NCBI RefSeq assembly: GCF_037976825.1
Contig: NZ_CP150269.1
Location: forward strand, 3,113,501-3,177,500
DNA from: Paenibacillus sp. FSL K6-1330
GTDB lineage: Bacteria > Bacillota > Bacilli > Paenibacillales > Paenibacillaceae
DNA: 64,000 bases
Direction: 5' to 3'
Position 1 is the first letter of the stretch, and the number at the start of each line of letters is the position of its first letter. Under the pieces are notes generated by a model. That model made no database searches and was not told where the DNA came from. It worked only from the letters and a program-made list of their open reading frames with translations. Positions 8,246 through 17,140 of this stretch are shown here, in pieces. A program made the position numbers and the translations under genes.

Positions 8246-8845
8246 ATGAATACTAATGATATAGAATTCTTTGGCGATATGGACATTATAAGAAAAAGAC
8301 TGGCTACCCTTGATTCGAATTTTTTTGAGACGATCTACAACAAGGACTCTTGGTACATAAAAGCGCAAGACTTATTTTCTGCGGCAAATGTTTTGAAAAC
8401 CAGCATTCAACAAGAATTGAATAACAGGTTAAAAAATGAATCTGCATCTTTAAAAATTATGTTAGATTCAACTAACTTATCAAGTTCTTATATGCTGTTA
8501 GTTGGCTTTGCATTAGAGAATTTTTTGAAAGGAATTTTCATTGCACGAGAACCTCATAATCAAGAAAGTTTAAATAAAATGTTTCGGTTGAGTCATAATC
8601 TTAATGATCTTGCAGATCACTTAGAAATCGAAAAAACAGAAAATGAAAAGGAAATACTAACAAGGTTAACTAAGTATACGATTTGGGATGGTAGATATCC
8701 GACCCCAAGCCAGAAGAAAGAAAAGGAGTTTTCAAGTTCAAGAGGGATATTTTTATATAACATTGATTTTAAGATCATTGAAGGCTTAGTAAAGAAATTA
8801 GAAGCTGAGTTTTATGGATTCGAAGAAGACTTGTACATCACTTAA
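8246..8845 (+). CDS. HEPN-like protein (cassette 11)
   Basis: The 199-residue helical protein has SYMLLVGFALENFLKGIFIA, the ALExxLKG pattern that opens the helical bundle of many HEPN-type proteins, and later LTKYTIWDGRYPTPSQK, a WxGRYPxP motif common to a group of such proteins. The RX4-6H ribonuclease motif of active HEPN toxins is not obvious. A nucleic-acid or defence role is inferred. The stop codon TAA (8843-8845) lies inside the R'' box of site 11. AGAGAGG precedes the ATG. Confidence 0.6.
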   Translation: MNTNDIEFFGDMDIIRKRLATLDSNFFETIYNKDSWYIKAQDLFSAANVLKTSIQQELNNRLKNESASLKIMLDSTNLSSSYMLLVGFALENFLKGIFIAREPHNQESLNKMFRLSHNLNDLADHLEIEKTENEKEILTRLTKYTIWDGRYPTPSQKKEKEFSSSRGIFLYNIDFKIIEGLVKKLEAEFYGFEEDLYIT

Positions 8846-8935
8846 CATAATATTCACGCTGCGGGCATACGCCCTTGGCCCGGCATTCGCCGGACACCCA
8901 GCATGCGCTGGGTCGTGAATACAGGAACGTTATGT
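8840..8935 (+). other. attC-like site 11 (type S, 96 bp)
   Basis: R'' ACTTAAC at 8840-8846 pairs with R' of site 10; R' GTTATGT is at 8929-8935. L'' TATTCACG (8851-8858) pairs with L' CGTGAATA (8914-8921). Between them are three hairpins: GGGC/GCCC (8863-8874, loop ATAC), CCGGC/GCCGG (8880-8893, loop ATTC) and ACCCAGC/GCTGGGT (8896-8913, loop ATGC). Confidence 0.9.
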
Positions 8936-8973
8936 GAAACCTATGCAAAGTAAATTCTCAAGGGGGTGACCCA

Positions 8974-9303
8974 ATGAAGAGAATAATGGTAGTTGCTCTG
9001 ATGATGATGTTATTTGCTGGTTGTAGTCCCAAAGAAGGGACCGAAATAAACCGGACTCTAAATGAAGGTGGAGGATTTATTTTAGAAGTAACTGAAGATC
9101 GTATTTTAGTGATTGAGAAGAAATATATGAATAAGACTTGGAAGGATATTATGGAGGAGTATGTCGGAGAAGCAATATGGTTAAGAACCAATACAAGAAA
9201 CTTAAAACCTGGTCAAAAAATACATTATAAAATTAAGGGTGGAATCGACGAATCATACCCCTCACAAGCAGAAGCCAAAGAAATAAAGATAGTAAAGGAA
9301 TAA
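8974..9303 (+). CDS. DUF3221-like small lipoprotein (cassette 12)
   Basis: The 109-residue protein has a lipoprotein signal peptide (MKRIMVVALMMMLFAGC, lipobox LFAGC). The mature part starts with GGFILEVTEDRILVI and ends with LKPGQKIHYKIKGGIDESYPSQAEA, the pattern of DUF3221 proteins (small OB-like domain, YobA-type) in Bacillales. The role is unknown. A GGGGGTG ribosome binding site precedes the ATG. It is the sole gene between sites 11 and 12. Confidence 0.75.
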   Translation: MKRIMVVALMMMLFAGCSPKEGTEINRTLNEGGGFILEVTEDRILVIEKKYMNKTWKDIMEEYVGEAIWLRTNTRNLKPGQKIHYKIKGGIDESYPSQAEAKEIKIVKE

Positions 9304-9336
9304 CATTTGGAAGTATTCAACGAGGGCATAGGCATC

Positions 9337-9482
9337 ACATAACAGAGTATTCACGCTTCAGGACTATCGCCCTTTGGTTGTCAGATGTATAATCGTGGAA
9401 GAAAGCTCAGACAACAAACACCCCAGCCTTAGATAAGAGCTATCTAAGGCTGGGGTGTATCGTGAATACAAGAACGTTATAG
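9337..9482 (+). other. attC-like site 12 (type R)
   Basis: R'' ACATAAC at 9337-9343 pairs with R' of site 11, and 16 of 18 bases match when the inward GCATAGG is included. R' GTTATAG is at 9476-9482. Confidence 0.88.
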
Positions 9483-9641
9483 GAAATCATCGTAAATCGT
9501 AACATCAAATTAAGTACCTATTGGCATTAATATCCTCAAGTGAGCAGCAAAATCGCAAAGCACATGATTATCGTGAAAACATTGATTATTCTCATGATAA
9601 AATTAATAATGTATACATAGCTTATCAAGGAGGCGGTTCAA

Positions 9642-9698
9642 TTGGTAACCATGAATATTCGGACAGAAACTAGAAGGATAGCGCCTACTCGTCCATAA
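9642..9698 (+). CDS. Possible 18-residue leader peptide upstream of the split GNAT
   Basis: A TTG start follows an excellent AAGGAGGCGG ribosome binding site (9627-9636) with 5-base spacing, and the frame encodes an Arg/Thr-rich 18-mer ending RRIAPTRP before a TAA. It lies 36 bases upstream of the acetyltransferase start. The placement is that of a leader peptide for translational attenuation, as seen upstream of some resistance genes. No competing RNA hairpins were worked out, so function is inference. Confidence 0.4.
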   Translation: MVTMNIRTETRRIAPTRP

Positions 9699-9734
9699 AC
9701 TGCGTGTTTCTTTCATGATGAGGGCAACCAGTAC

Positions 9735-10606
9735 ATGCAAGAATATCAAACTATAAAAATGAATGATTTTTCAAATGATCAGATCAATCAAATCAGAATG
9801 CTAGAACAGTTGTGCAAGATATACGATAAGTCAAGTTTGAGGGTGGGGATCGAAAGCCTTAAAGAGATATATGGAGATCAGGCTTTTCTTTGCCAACACG
9901 AAGATCAGTTAATCGGTTTTCTAAGTTGGTATTCTTCAGATGGGATTGAAGCTAATATTAATAGTATGGTTCATCCGCAATTCCGCCGTTCTGGTGTTTT
10001 TCGGGGATTACTTAAAGGGGCAACGTCGGAGATGCAAATGCATGGCATCCTTACTTGCCGTTTCAGAATTACATCAAACTCTGAGTCAGGTATTGATTGT
10101 ATAAGACATTTAGGGGCTAGCTTTAGTTCATCTGAATTCTCTATGACCTTCAAGGGCGTAGAAGTTACAAAATTATGTTTCGGAGACGTTAATTTGCGAT
10201 TGGCTGTAGAACAGGATTTAGAGTTTTTGATTAAGTGTTTATCTCAGGCTTTTGGAGATTCAGAGTCTTGGACTAGGAAGTATTTGAGCCATACTAAAGA
10301 GCCTTCACGTATTACTTATATTGCTATGGACAGTCTGACACCAGTATAGGGATGATTAGAGTTAATTGTCTTCATACGAATACTGCTATTATCCATGATT
10401 TTTGTGTGCTTCCCGCAATTCAGGGGAGAGGATATGGCCGTGAAATTCTTTCGAGGGTAGTTAAGCTTTTGCAAAGTCAAGAGTATTCTCAAATCCGCTT
10501 GAGTGTAGTTACTCAAAATAGACGTGCATTAAGTCTTTATCAGTCAATAGGATTTGATGCTTCTTCCAAATCTCTTTATTATGTGATCCCTATTAATAAC
10601 ATTTAG
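9735..10606 (+). pseudogene. Two-domain GNAT acetyltransferase split by a frameshift (cassette 13)
   Basis: Residues of one protein lie in two frames. 9735-10349 encodes an N-terminal GNAT domain (VHPQFRRSGVFRGLL) and the start of a second, ending SLTPV; 10352-10606 continues with GMIRVN and the acetyl-CoA loop LPAIQGRGYGREIL. The switch is at about 10340-10352 in CCAGTATAGGGATG, where a one-base change would restore a protein of about 290 residues. Either the gene is inactive, makes two polypeptides, or the read has an indel. A leader-like peptide precedes it at 9642. Confidence 0.75.
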
Positions 10607-10680
10607 TTGATTAAGATAAGGAAAAGAACTAGTTACAAAGTAAAAGATCTTGTTGGTATATCAAAGAAGACGCTGACATC

Positions 10681-10825
10681 CTATAACATAGTATTCACGC
10701 TGCAGGGCTATCACCCTTTGGTTGTCAGATGCTAATCATGGAAGGAAGCTCAGACAACAAACGACCCAGCCTAAGATAAGAGCTATCTAAGGCTGGGTCA
10801 TTTCGTGAATACAAGAACGTTATAA
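10681..10825 (+). other. attC-like site 13 (type R)
   Basis: R'' CTATAAC at 10681-10687 pairs with R' of site 12; R' GTTATAA is at 10819-10825. Standard R-type body. Confidence 0.88.
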
Positions 10826-10967
10826 GAAATCAGCGCAAAAACTTAAAACCCAAAAGCAAAGCAAATTTTTCCTTGTTAAACTAACGGGCAGGATAGTTTA
10901 ATGGTTACATAAACATCACTTATCTATTATTTAGAGAATATCCATAATAGAATTTGGAGTTGATAGA

Positions 10968-11612
10968 ATGAAATATGTTGAAGATAGATTATATGCAGAG
11001 CAATTGTTAAATGAAGCAGAAATATTAAATCCTGGACCTTGGGTTCAACACTCAAAAAACGTGGCAAAGGCAGCCGAATATATAGCGTTAGATTTACTAA
11101 AGGCTGGATACGAAATTGACCCAAATATAGCTTATACAAGTGGACTATTACATGATATTGGTCGATATATAGGTTTTACCCCTTCAGTCATTCATGCACT
11201 GGATGGCTATCTATTTATGATTAATAAGGGCTTCGAGGGCACTGCTAATGTTTGTATTACACATGAAATTGCAATAACAGATTTAGAGCTAATTAACGGT
11301 TGGACGGAAATCCCCCTTCACGTACAAAAACAATTAAGTGCACTACAAAATCAAATTGAATGGACAATCTATGACAAACTAATAAGAGTATGTGATGCAT
11401 TAGCAGATGATAAGGGATTTTCAACAATAGAAAAGAGAATCGTATCGGCTGCCATTAGAAATGGAGTCAATTCTAATTCTCCAATTTCATGGAAATACTA
11501 CTTCATTATTAAGCAAGAAATTGAAAGTATTATTCAAAAATCAATTTACAGGTGTCTTCCTAATATTGAAGAATCTATATATACGGATATGGCGTTAATA
11601 GGAAGAAAATAA
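10968..11612 (+). CDS. HD-domain phosphohydrolase (cassette 14)
   Basis: The 214-residue protein has a metal-binding HD fold: the first His is in PWVQHSKNVAK, the HD pair is in GLLHDIGRYIG (His62-Asp63), a further His is in CITHEIAIT, and the last Asp is in RVCDALADDKG. It resembles the COG1418-type HDIG hydrolases acting on nucleotides or other phosphomonoesters; the substrate is unknown. TTGGAG precedes the ATG. It is the only gene between sites 13 and 14, followed by about 100 bases without features. Confidence 0.8.
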   Translation: MKYVEDRLYAEQLLNEAEILNPGPWVQHSKNVAKAAEYIALDLLKAGYEIDPNIAYTSGLLHDIGRYIGFTPSVIHALDGYLFMINKGFEGTANVCITHEIAITDLELINGWTEIPLHVQKQLSALQNQIEWTIYDKLIRVCDALADDKGFSTIEKRIVSAAIRNGVNSNSPISWKYYFIIKQEIESIIQKSIYRCLPNIEESIYTDMALIGRK

Positions 11613-11718
11613 AGTAATCTAGTTAGCTTAGAACTGCTATTTGAGTACTCATTCACTGAACTAACTGGAGACGTTAGTTAAAATAGTGTGTAAGTAGTTC
11701 GAAGAAGGCGCTGACATC

Positions 11719-11879
11719 TTATAACAACACATTCACGCGTCGGGCCTTACGGCCCTTGGTCGCCGGGAGGCATTTCAAGGAAGTGAATTCAGGCGACAAC
11801 CCTGCGAACCTAACCGCATCGCGGCCGCCCCCGTTGGGGGCTTAAGGTTCTCGGGTTCGTGAATGCGGGAACGTTATGT
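11719..11879 (+). other. attC-like site 14 (type L)
   Basis: R'' TTATAAC at 11719-11725 pairs with R' of site 13. The inward GCGCTGA also pairs with TCAGCGC at the cassette start, giving 16 of 18 bases. R' GTTATGT is at 11873-11879. Confidence 0.89.
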
Positions 11880-11928
11880 GAAAGTGATGCAATATTATAA
11901 AAAATTATACTTACCGGAGCGATTCGAG

Positions 11929-12426
11929 ATGATTAGAAATACAGTTCGGGCATTGATAATTCAGAACGAAATGTTGCTAACAATTAAGAAAGAGCGTCCT
12001 GAAGTAGGTGTTTATTATACCTTACCTGGAGGAGCTCAAGAGACAGGTGAAACCTTGGAGCAGACTTTGCAACGAGAGTGCTTTGAAGAACTTGGAATTG
12101 ATATTTTGAATAGTAAATTAGTTTGTGTAAGAGAGTACATATCTAAGAATCATGAATATTCTTTTATTATGAAAGAAGTTCATGCAGTAGAATTTATTTA
12201 TGAATGCAACAGCAATTCGACTACTTCTTATTTCTTTAGCTCACAGGCTGATGTTGGACAAATCGGAATTGAGTGGTTACCAATTGAAGGTATTAAACAA
12301 GCTGTATCTCAGTCGGCTGAGTTATCAAAGCCATATAAATTTCCTAATACAACTAATGACTTTTTCAAGGAATACTTTATAGGCCAGATAACAGAACCAT
12401 ATAGAAGTCAGATATTTGAAAGTTGA
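11929..12426 (+). CDS. NUDIX hydrolase (cassette 15)
   Basis: This 165-residue protein carries a complete Nudix box GGAQETGETLEQTLQR followed by ECFEELGI (Gx5Ex7REUXEEXGU), which binds the metal and cleaves a nucleoside-diphosphate-X bond. The preceding VRALIIQNEMLLTIKK is the normal first strand pair. I chose the ATG at 11929, with CCGGAGC eight bases upstream, because longer in-frame starts run back into site 14. The substrate is not predictable. It is the sole gene between sites 14 and 15. Confidence 0.88.
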   Translation: MIRNTVRALIIQNEMLLTIKKERPEVGVYYTLPGGAQETGETLEQTLQRECFEELGIDILNSKLVCVREYISKNHEYSFIMKEVHAVEFIYECNSNSTTSYFFSSQADVGQIGIEWLPIEGIKQAVSQSAELSKPYKFPNTTNDFFKEYFIGQITEPYRSQIFES

Positions 12427-12445
12427 TCAAGAAGGCATCACCATC

Positions 12446-12606
12446 ACATAACACTGTATCTACGCTGCGGGCTACGCCCTTGATTCGCAAGATGTGGTAG
12501 GCAAAGAAGTGGATTCAGCTCACAACCCTGCGAGGCTAAGTCCGTCGGACCCAGTCGCTGGCGCTCCTTTAAGCCTCTCGGGTTCGTAGATACCAAAACG
12601 TTATCT
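12446..12606 (+). other. attC-like site 15 (type L)
   Basis: R'' ACATAAC at 12446-12452 pairs with R' of site 14, and inward GCATCAC pairs with GTGATGC, giving 16 of 18 bases. R' GTTATCT is at 12600-12606. Confidence 0.89.
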
Positions 12607-12655
12607 GAAAGACCGGCAAAAATCATAATAGAAAACATTGATGGGAGAGTATTTT

Positions 12656-13204
12656 ATGAGCCGCCTGGTAATCATGACGGTTGGAAAGACTCATAGTGGA
12701 AAAACCACTTTTGCTAAAGAATTAGAATCTGTACTACAACAAGCCATAGTCATTGATCAGGATAATCATGCTGAATTTATTAATAGCCATTATAAGAAAC
12801 TTCGCCCTATAGAAGGTCCTAATACTTTAAAATTCTCTATAACAAATGCAATTGTTAACTATGCTATGGAGCAAAGCGATTTCCACATTATCTTAAGCAA
12901 TTCCAATTTAAATAAATCAGGAAGAACAAATGTACTCCAGAACTTTCATGACAATGGATTTGAAAGTATTATAGTCCACTTTAATTTACCAATTGATTTA
13001 TTGAAAGAACGTGTTACACAAACCCAAAGAAGTAAAGCTATATTTAGAAGTGACTCGAACTTTTTGGAAGTATTGGAGAGACAAGAAAATACGATAGAAA
13101 TTCAACCTACTAAGGATGAATCTAATTATCTATTTGACATCAAGGACCCCAATGATACTTTGGAAATAATTCAACAAATAAAAGAGATAAGTGAATTTAG
13201 ATAA
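12656..13204 (+). CDS. P-loop kinase, AAA/zeta-like (cassette 16, copy 2)
   Basis: Near-identical second copy of the gene at 2442-2990 (182 residues, same Walker A GKTHSGKT). Differences include R2S, E-to-V in KELESxLQQ, F-to-L after GPNT, AL-to-DS in RSxxNFLE, and V-to-S near DExNYL. The cassette start and the right-hand attC-like site are also nearly identical to copy 1, while the sites to the left differ. This shows duplication of the whole cassette unit. GGGAG precedes the ATG. Confidence 0.8.
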   Translation: MSRLVIMTVGKTHSGKTTFAKELESVLQQAIVIDQDNHAEFINSHYKKLRPIEGPNTLKFSITNAIVNYAMEQSDFHIILSNSNLNKSGRTNVLQNFHDNGFESIIVHFNLPIDLLKERVTQTQRSKAIFRSDSNFLEVLERQENTIEIQPTKDESNYLFDIKDPNDTLEIIQQIKEISEFR

Positions 13205-13225
13205 TTCGAAGAAGGCCGATCCATC

Positions 13226-13418
13226 AGATAACATGGTATTCACGCTGCGTCGCTATCGCTCCTTGGTCCGGCCAAGGTAGAAGAAGTGGAATCAAAGAGG
13301 CATTTCATTTGCAGAGAAGCTAAATCAGCCGGACAACTCTGCACTGCCTAACCGCGTCGCGGCCACTCCCTACGGTCGTTTAAGGCAGTGAGTGTTCGTG
13401 AATACAAGAACGTTAGAC
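13226..13418 (+). other. attC-like site 16 (type L)
   Basis: R'' AGATAAC at 13226-13232 pairs with R' of site 15 through GCCGATC; R' GTTAGAC is at 13412-13418. The body is almost the same as site 4. The two sites diverge right after AACGTTAG, consistent with exchange at G/TT. Confidence 0.89.
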
Positions 13419-13426
13419 GAAAGATT

Positions 13427-14077
13427 ATGAAAAATGACTGTGAGGCATATCCGGTGAAGACTGAATTAATTAAATTCATAAATGAACACTTCCATGAATT
13501 ATGGATGGACATAAATGTCCGATTTGAACTTGGAGAACCATACCAGAATGGATCTGAAGAGAGAATTAATCAAGTGAACTATAGAGTTAATTCAATTTTC
13601 GATTTCATATTTAATAAAGACGAAGAAATCTATCTCTTCATTAAAGATCCCCAAATAGAAAATGACATAATGTTTGGTAATACCACTCCAAATTATTTAT
13701 ATGAATTATTAAACGATTTCGATCTAGAAGAAGATAAATATATTGAATATGACGAAGACTACGATGAAGCTGGAAACACAATACAAATTACTCGCGAGTT
13801 TCTCGTCAAGATCCTATATAGTCGAGTTCGGTATATACCATATAGAGAAATATTGAGTGGGATTGCAAATTATGAACAAGGTCGAGAACCTTCTATTGTT
13901 CAGAGCATCTATTTTGTCAGCATTTCGAAAGGAATTGTATTTTATATGTACGATGACAGAGGATGTATCGCCTATTCAAATTCAAAAGAGAAGTTGAAAC
14001 CGCTATATACTAAAAATAATGAATGGATTGTTAATTATTGGCGTGAGTACATAGACAGCATATTCAAGGAAGTATAA
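13427..14077 (+). CDS. DUF3885-like protein (cassette 17)
   Basis: The protein of about 216 residues begins nine bases after the R' box (MKNDCEAYPVK). Its segments ELWMDINVRFELGEP, VNSIFDFIFNKDEEIYLFIKD and FYMYDDRGCIAYSN match the pattern of DUF3885 proteins, which are common in Bacillales and often found near polymorphic toxins or in accessory regions. No catalytic motif is known. The upstream CGAAAG is a poor ribosome binding site, so the start is tentative; in-frame starts further left lie inside site 16. Confidence 0.65.
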   Translation: MKNDCEAYPVKTELIKFINEHFHELWMDINVRFELGEPYQNGSEERINQVNYRVNSIFDFIFNKDEEIYLFIKDPQIENDIMFGNTTPNYLYELLNDFDLEEDKYIEYDEDYDEAGNTIQITREFLVKILYSRVRYIPYREILSGIANYEQGREPSIVQSIYFVSISKGIVFYMYDDRGCIAYSNSKEKLKPLYTKNNEWIVNYWREYIDSIFKEV

Positions 14078-14083
14078 TCCTCC

Positions 14084-14245
14084 GTCTAACAATGTGTTCA
14101 CGCTTCGGGGGGCAAGCCCCCTCGGTCCCGGAAGATGAGTCGGGAAGGTAGTTGCCGGGACACATCCGCACCACCTAACCGCATCGCGGCCGCTCACTCC
14201 GTTCGTTTAAGGTGGTGGGACGTCGTGAACACGGAAACGTTATAC
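14084..14245 (+). other. attC-like site 17 (type L)
   Basis: R'' GTCTAAC at 14084-14090 pairs with R' of site 16 and inward TAATC pairs too. R' GTTATAC is at 14239-14245. The L box is TTCACGC/GTGAAC, a matched change. Confidence 0.88.
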
Positions 14246-14277
14246 GACAGAACAAATAAATAAGGAGAAGGATATTT

Positions 14278-16056
14278 ATGAGCTATATTAGAATAAAAAG
14301 CATTAGTGTTGAAAACTATAGATCATTTGGAACAAGACAGACAATACATTTTCCTGATCAGAATCATAAGAAACCTATAGCTATCGTTGGGTATAACAAT
14401 TCGGGGAAAACAAATTTTCTTAACGCAATTCTATATGGGATAAAAGAGAAAAGTGTTAATAAAGATACATTCACAATTAACGATTTTCACAACCGTGATT
14501 ACAATAATCGTCCTTTTATTGAAACTGAAATTGAAAGCAGCATAGAAGTTAAAGGAGACGGAAACCCAGCAGAGCTTAAAGGATTTCATTCATTAAGAAT
14601 AAGCGTGGTGGATAATGAAATTGAGCACGCTGGAGTCAGATCTTTTCGTGACAAGGAACAATTAACAAAAAATCCTGCTGCTTCGGGAGCATCAAAGTAT
14701 TTCAGGATTTTCTATGTGAATTTTCATGATGTGAAAAAAGAGTTATCAACAAAGAAGACTAGCTGGGGAAATCTTACTTCGTTTTTAGCGAAACATATTA
14801 AGAAAATTGTTGAAGTAGATGCGAACATGAAAGGGAAAAGAGAAACTTTTGAAGGAGAAGTGAAAGATTCAACTGAAAAGGTTCTGGCAGATTCGAAGTT
14901 ACACAGTTTTCTTGAGGATATAAGGTCTAATTATTCAAAAAACCTAAGAGACAGTAACTTTTTTATAGGTTTTGAGTTGCCCGATTATGAAGACATTTTT
15001 TTGGATATGATTTTTAAAATCGGCTTAAATGGTGATACCGAAAACCTAATTTCTATAGATCATTTCGGTGATGGATATATTTCTATGTTTGTTATGGCTA
15101 TCATTCAAGCAATTGCTGAGAGCAACAAGAGTGATCAATGTTTATTTTTATTTGAGGAGCCCGAAAGTTTCTTACATGAAAATCACCAAGAGTACTTTTA
15201 CAAAACTGTCCTCTGCAACTTGGCAGAAAAAGGACATCAAGTTATATATAGTACTCATTCTGACAAAATGATAGATGCTTTTGACACACGAGGACTTATT
15301 CGTTTTGAATTTGATGAAGAAGCACACGAAACAATTTTGAAATATAACAAACCAGATGAGAACATTTCAGAAACTGATTTAGAGGGTTTCTCTTTGGATC
15401 AAATAGCAGACTTTAATAATTACATTAAAATGATAGAGCCAAACTTGAATAAAATTGTGTTCAGCCAAAAGGTGGTTTTAGTAGAGGGGCCAAATGATTT
15501 ACTGACCTATAAAGAAATTATAAAGAAAAAGGTCTATCTATTAACCAAAGATTCTATGTATTCAGAGACATACTTAAACTTTAAGAATATTTCTATAATC
15601 CCTCATCATGGGAAAATCACAGCTAGAATTCTAGTTAAGCTATGTAAACACCTTGGAGTAGAATTTTTCTGTATAAATGATTTTGACTTCAAACACAATT
15701 TCATTTCAGAACTTTCATTTAATTCGCTTAAAGATTTGCAAAAAAGCGAATTATATACAAAAAAGGTAGTGGATTTAGAAGAATTTAATTCTAAAGGCAA
15801 ACCTCTAAGTGACAGTACAAAACGACAAATGCTTACTACAAATTGGGGATTAATTAAAGAAGCTTCTTTGGAAAAAATACATTTTAACATTCCTAAGTTA
15901 GAAGCTGTGATAGGTTATGAATCAAATGATAAAAGCAGTTTAGGCATATGGACTAAACTCCAAGAAACATCAGAATTCGGAGAAGAAATTTTTCCAACAT
16001 CTCTAAAGAAATTCGTTGGAATTGAAACTTTAGAACAAACATGTTCCAACCAATAA
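14278..16056 (+). CDS. OLD-family AAA ATPase with TOPRIM nuclease domain (cassette 18)
   Basis: The 592-residue protein starts with an SMC/RecF-type ATPase: Walker A GYNNSGKTN at residues 38-46, the Walker B region LFLFEEPESFLH and the H-loop YSTHSDKM. A TOPRIM domain follows, with VVLVEGPNDLLTY (catalytic Glu) and INDFDFKHNF (DxD). This is the ATP-dependent endonuclease layout of the OLD family, known for phage exclusion and for Gabija GajA; no UvrD-like GajB partner is adjacent, so it is a stand-alone OLD. AAGGAGAAGG precedes the ATG. It opens a run of four defence-like cassettes. Confidence 0.88.
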   Translation: MSYIRIKSISVENYRSFGTRQTIHFPDQNHKKPIAIVGYNNSGKTNFLNAILYGIKEKSVNKDTFTINDFHNRDYNNRPFIETEIESSIEVKGDGNPAELKGFHSLRISVVDNEIEHAGVRSFRDKEQLTKNPAASGASKYFRIFYVNFHDVKKELSTKKTSWGNLTSFLAKHIKKIVEVDANMKGKRETFEGEVKDSTEKVLADSKLHSFLEDIRSNYSKNLRDSNFFIGFELPDYEDIFLDMIFKIGLNGDTENLISIDHFGDGYISMFVMAIIQAIAESNKSDQCLFLFEEPESFLHENHQEYFYKTVLCNLAEKGHQVIYSTHSDKMIDAFDTRGLIRFEFDEEAHETILKYNKPDENISETDLEGFSLDQIADFNNYIKMIEPNLNKIVFSQKVVLVEGPNDLLTYKEIIKKKVYLLTKDSMYSETYLNFKNISIIPHHGKITARILVKLCKHLGVEFFCINDFDFKHNFISELSFNSLKDLQKSELYTKKVVDLEEFNSKGKPLSDSTKRQMLTTNWGLIKEASLEKIHFNIPKLEAVIGYESNDKSSLGIWTKLQETSEFGEEIFPTSLKKFVGIETLEQTCSNQ

Positions 16057-16097
16057 TCGAATCAAATACTTCATGTAAATTCAAGTAATGTTCCGTC

Positions 16098-16193
16098 GTA
16101 TAACATAATATTCACACTGCGGACATTCGTCCTTGATCCGGCATTCGCCGGATACCCAGCATGCGCTGGATCGTGAATAGGGGAACGTTATCA
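16098..16193 (+). other. attC-like site 18 (type S, 96 bp)
   Basis: R'' GTATAAC at 16098-16104 pairs with R' of site 17; R' GTTATCA is at 16187-16193. The three-hairpin body is very close to site 11. Confidence 0.88.
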
Positions 16194-16225
16194 GGAATTT
16201 ATGCATTGATAAAAGGAGAATTAAC

Positions 16226-17008
16226 TTGAAAACAATCTTAGAAATAAAGGACTCATTTTTTAATAAGCTTACTATTCTGAGGAATTTTTATATGTCTTCT
16301 CTTCTAGAAAACGAATTAGCGAATACTCAAATAGAAAAAAATAAATATGATAGCATTTCTTTAGAGTCAAAATATAAAAACGAAGAAAATAAATTTATTT
16401 TTGGTAGGAAAGATGATGGCTTTTTAGCAACTGAAGTAGAAGTCAATGAATGTATTCATATGATAACTAGCAACAACGAAAAGACAAAAATGCTAATTAA
16501 CTTGTTGATAATAAATCTCTGCTCGGCCTTCGAATCTTTTCTAATTGAATTATTTGAATACTATCTAAAAAGCTATCCAGAACATATAAATAACTCTCAA
16601 AAACAAATGAAGCTACAAGAAGTATTTAAATTTAACGATATTAATGAAATTAAAGAAGACTTAATTGGTCAAGAAATTAAGAGTTATGTATTTCGCCCTC
16701 TAGAAAAACAAATCACTGATTTGGAAGAACACTATAAAGTTAAATTTGGATTTAGATCAGAAAATAGGGCAGCTAAAGTCATATTTATTAAGAGGAATTG
16801 CATTGCTCACAATCAAAGCCTTGTGAATAGGGAATTGTTTGAGATATTGACTCACGAGCAAAAGTCTAGAAACAGTATAGGGGAACCAATAAACACTTCG
16901 GAATTTGAATTTAGCGAAGATATACATTTGTTAAACTTGATGGGCAGAAGAATAGTAACAACTATTCAAACTAAAATTTCTGAGCAATCAGAAAAGCAAA
17001 AAATCTGA
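16226..17008 (+). CDS. HEPN-domain protein, MAE_28990-like (cassette 19)
   Basis: The protein of about 260 residues starts at a TTG behind AAAGGAG. Its helical N-terminal half includes LLIINLCSAFESFLIELFEYY, and the C-terminal half contains FIKRNCIAHNQSL, an RX4H motif (RNCIAH) as in HEPN ribonucleases, set like the RiboL-PSP/MAE_28990 group. These act as RNA-cleaving toxins or abortive-infection effectors; that role is inferred. The TGA stop (17006-17008) is part of the R'' box of site 19. Confidence 0.7.
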   Translation: MKTILEIKDSFFNKLTILRNFYMSSLLENELANTQIEKNKYDSISLESKYKNEENKFIFGRKDDGFLATEVEVNECIHMITSNNEKTKMLINLLIINLCSAFESFLIELFEYYLKSYPEHINNSQKQMKLQEVFKFNDINEIKEDLIGQEIKSYVFRPLEKQITDLEEHYKVKFGFRSENRAAKVIFIKRNCIAHNQSLVNRELFEILTHEQKSRNSIGEPINTSEFEFSEDIHLLNLMGRRIVTTIQTKISEQSEKQKI

Positions 17009-17098
17009 TAACATAATATTCACGTTGCGACATACGTCCTTGGTTCGAATTGCCTGACACCCAGCATACGCTGGGTCGTGAATACAGGATCGTTAGCC
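17006..17098 (+). other. attC-like site 19 (type S, 93 bp)
   Basis: R'' TGATAAC at 17006-17012 pairs with R' of site 18; R' GTTAGCC is at 17092-17098. The first two hairpins are worn while the CCCAGC/GCTGGG arm is intact. Confidence 0.86.
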
Positions 17099-17140
17099 GA
17101 AATTAGTTTGAAGTTCATATAAAAGCATTGGAGATAATTA

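Noticed and set aside
14278..16056. Gabija system
   Set aside because: The OLD-type GajA-like protein is present, but no UvrD-like GajB follows; the next gene is a HEPN protein in a separate cassette.
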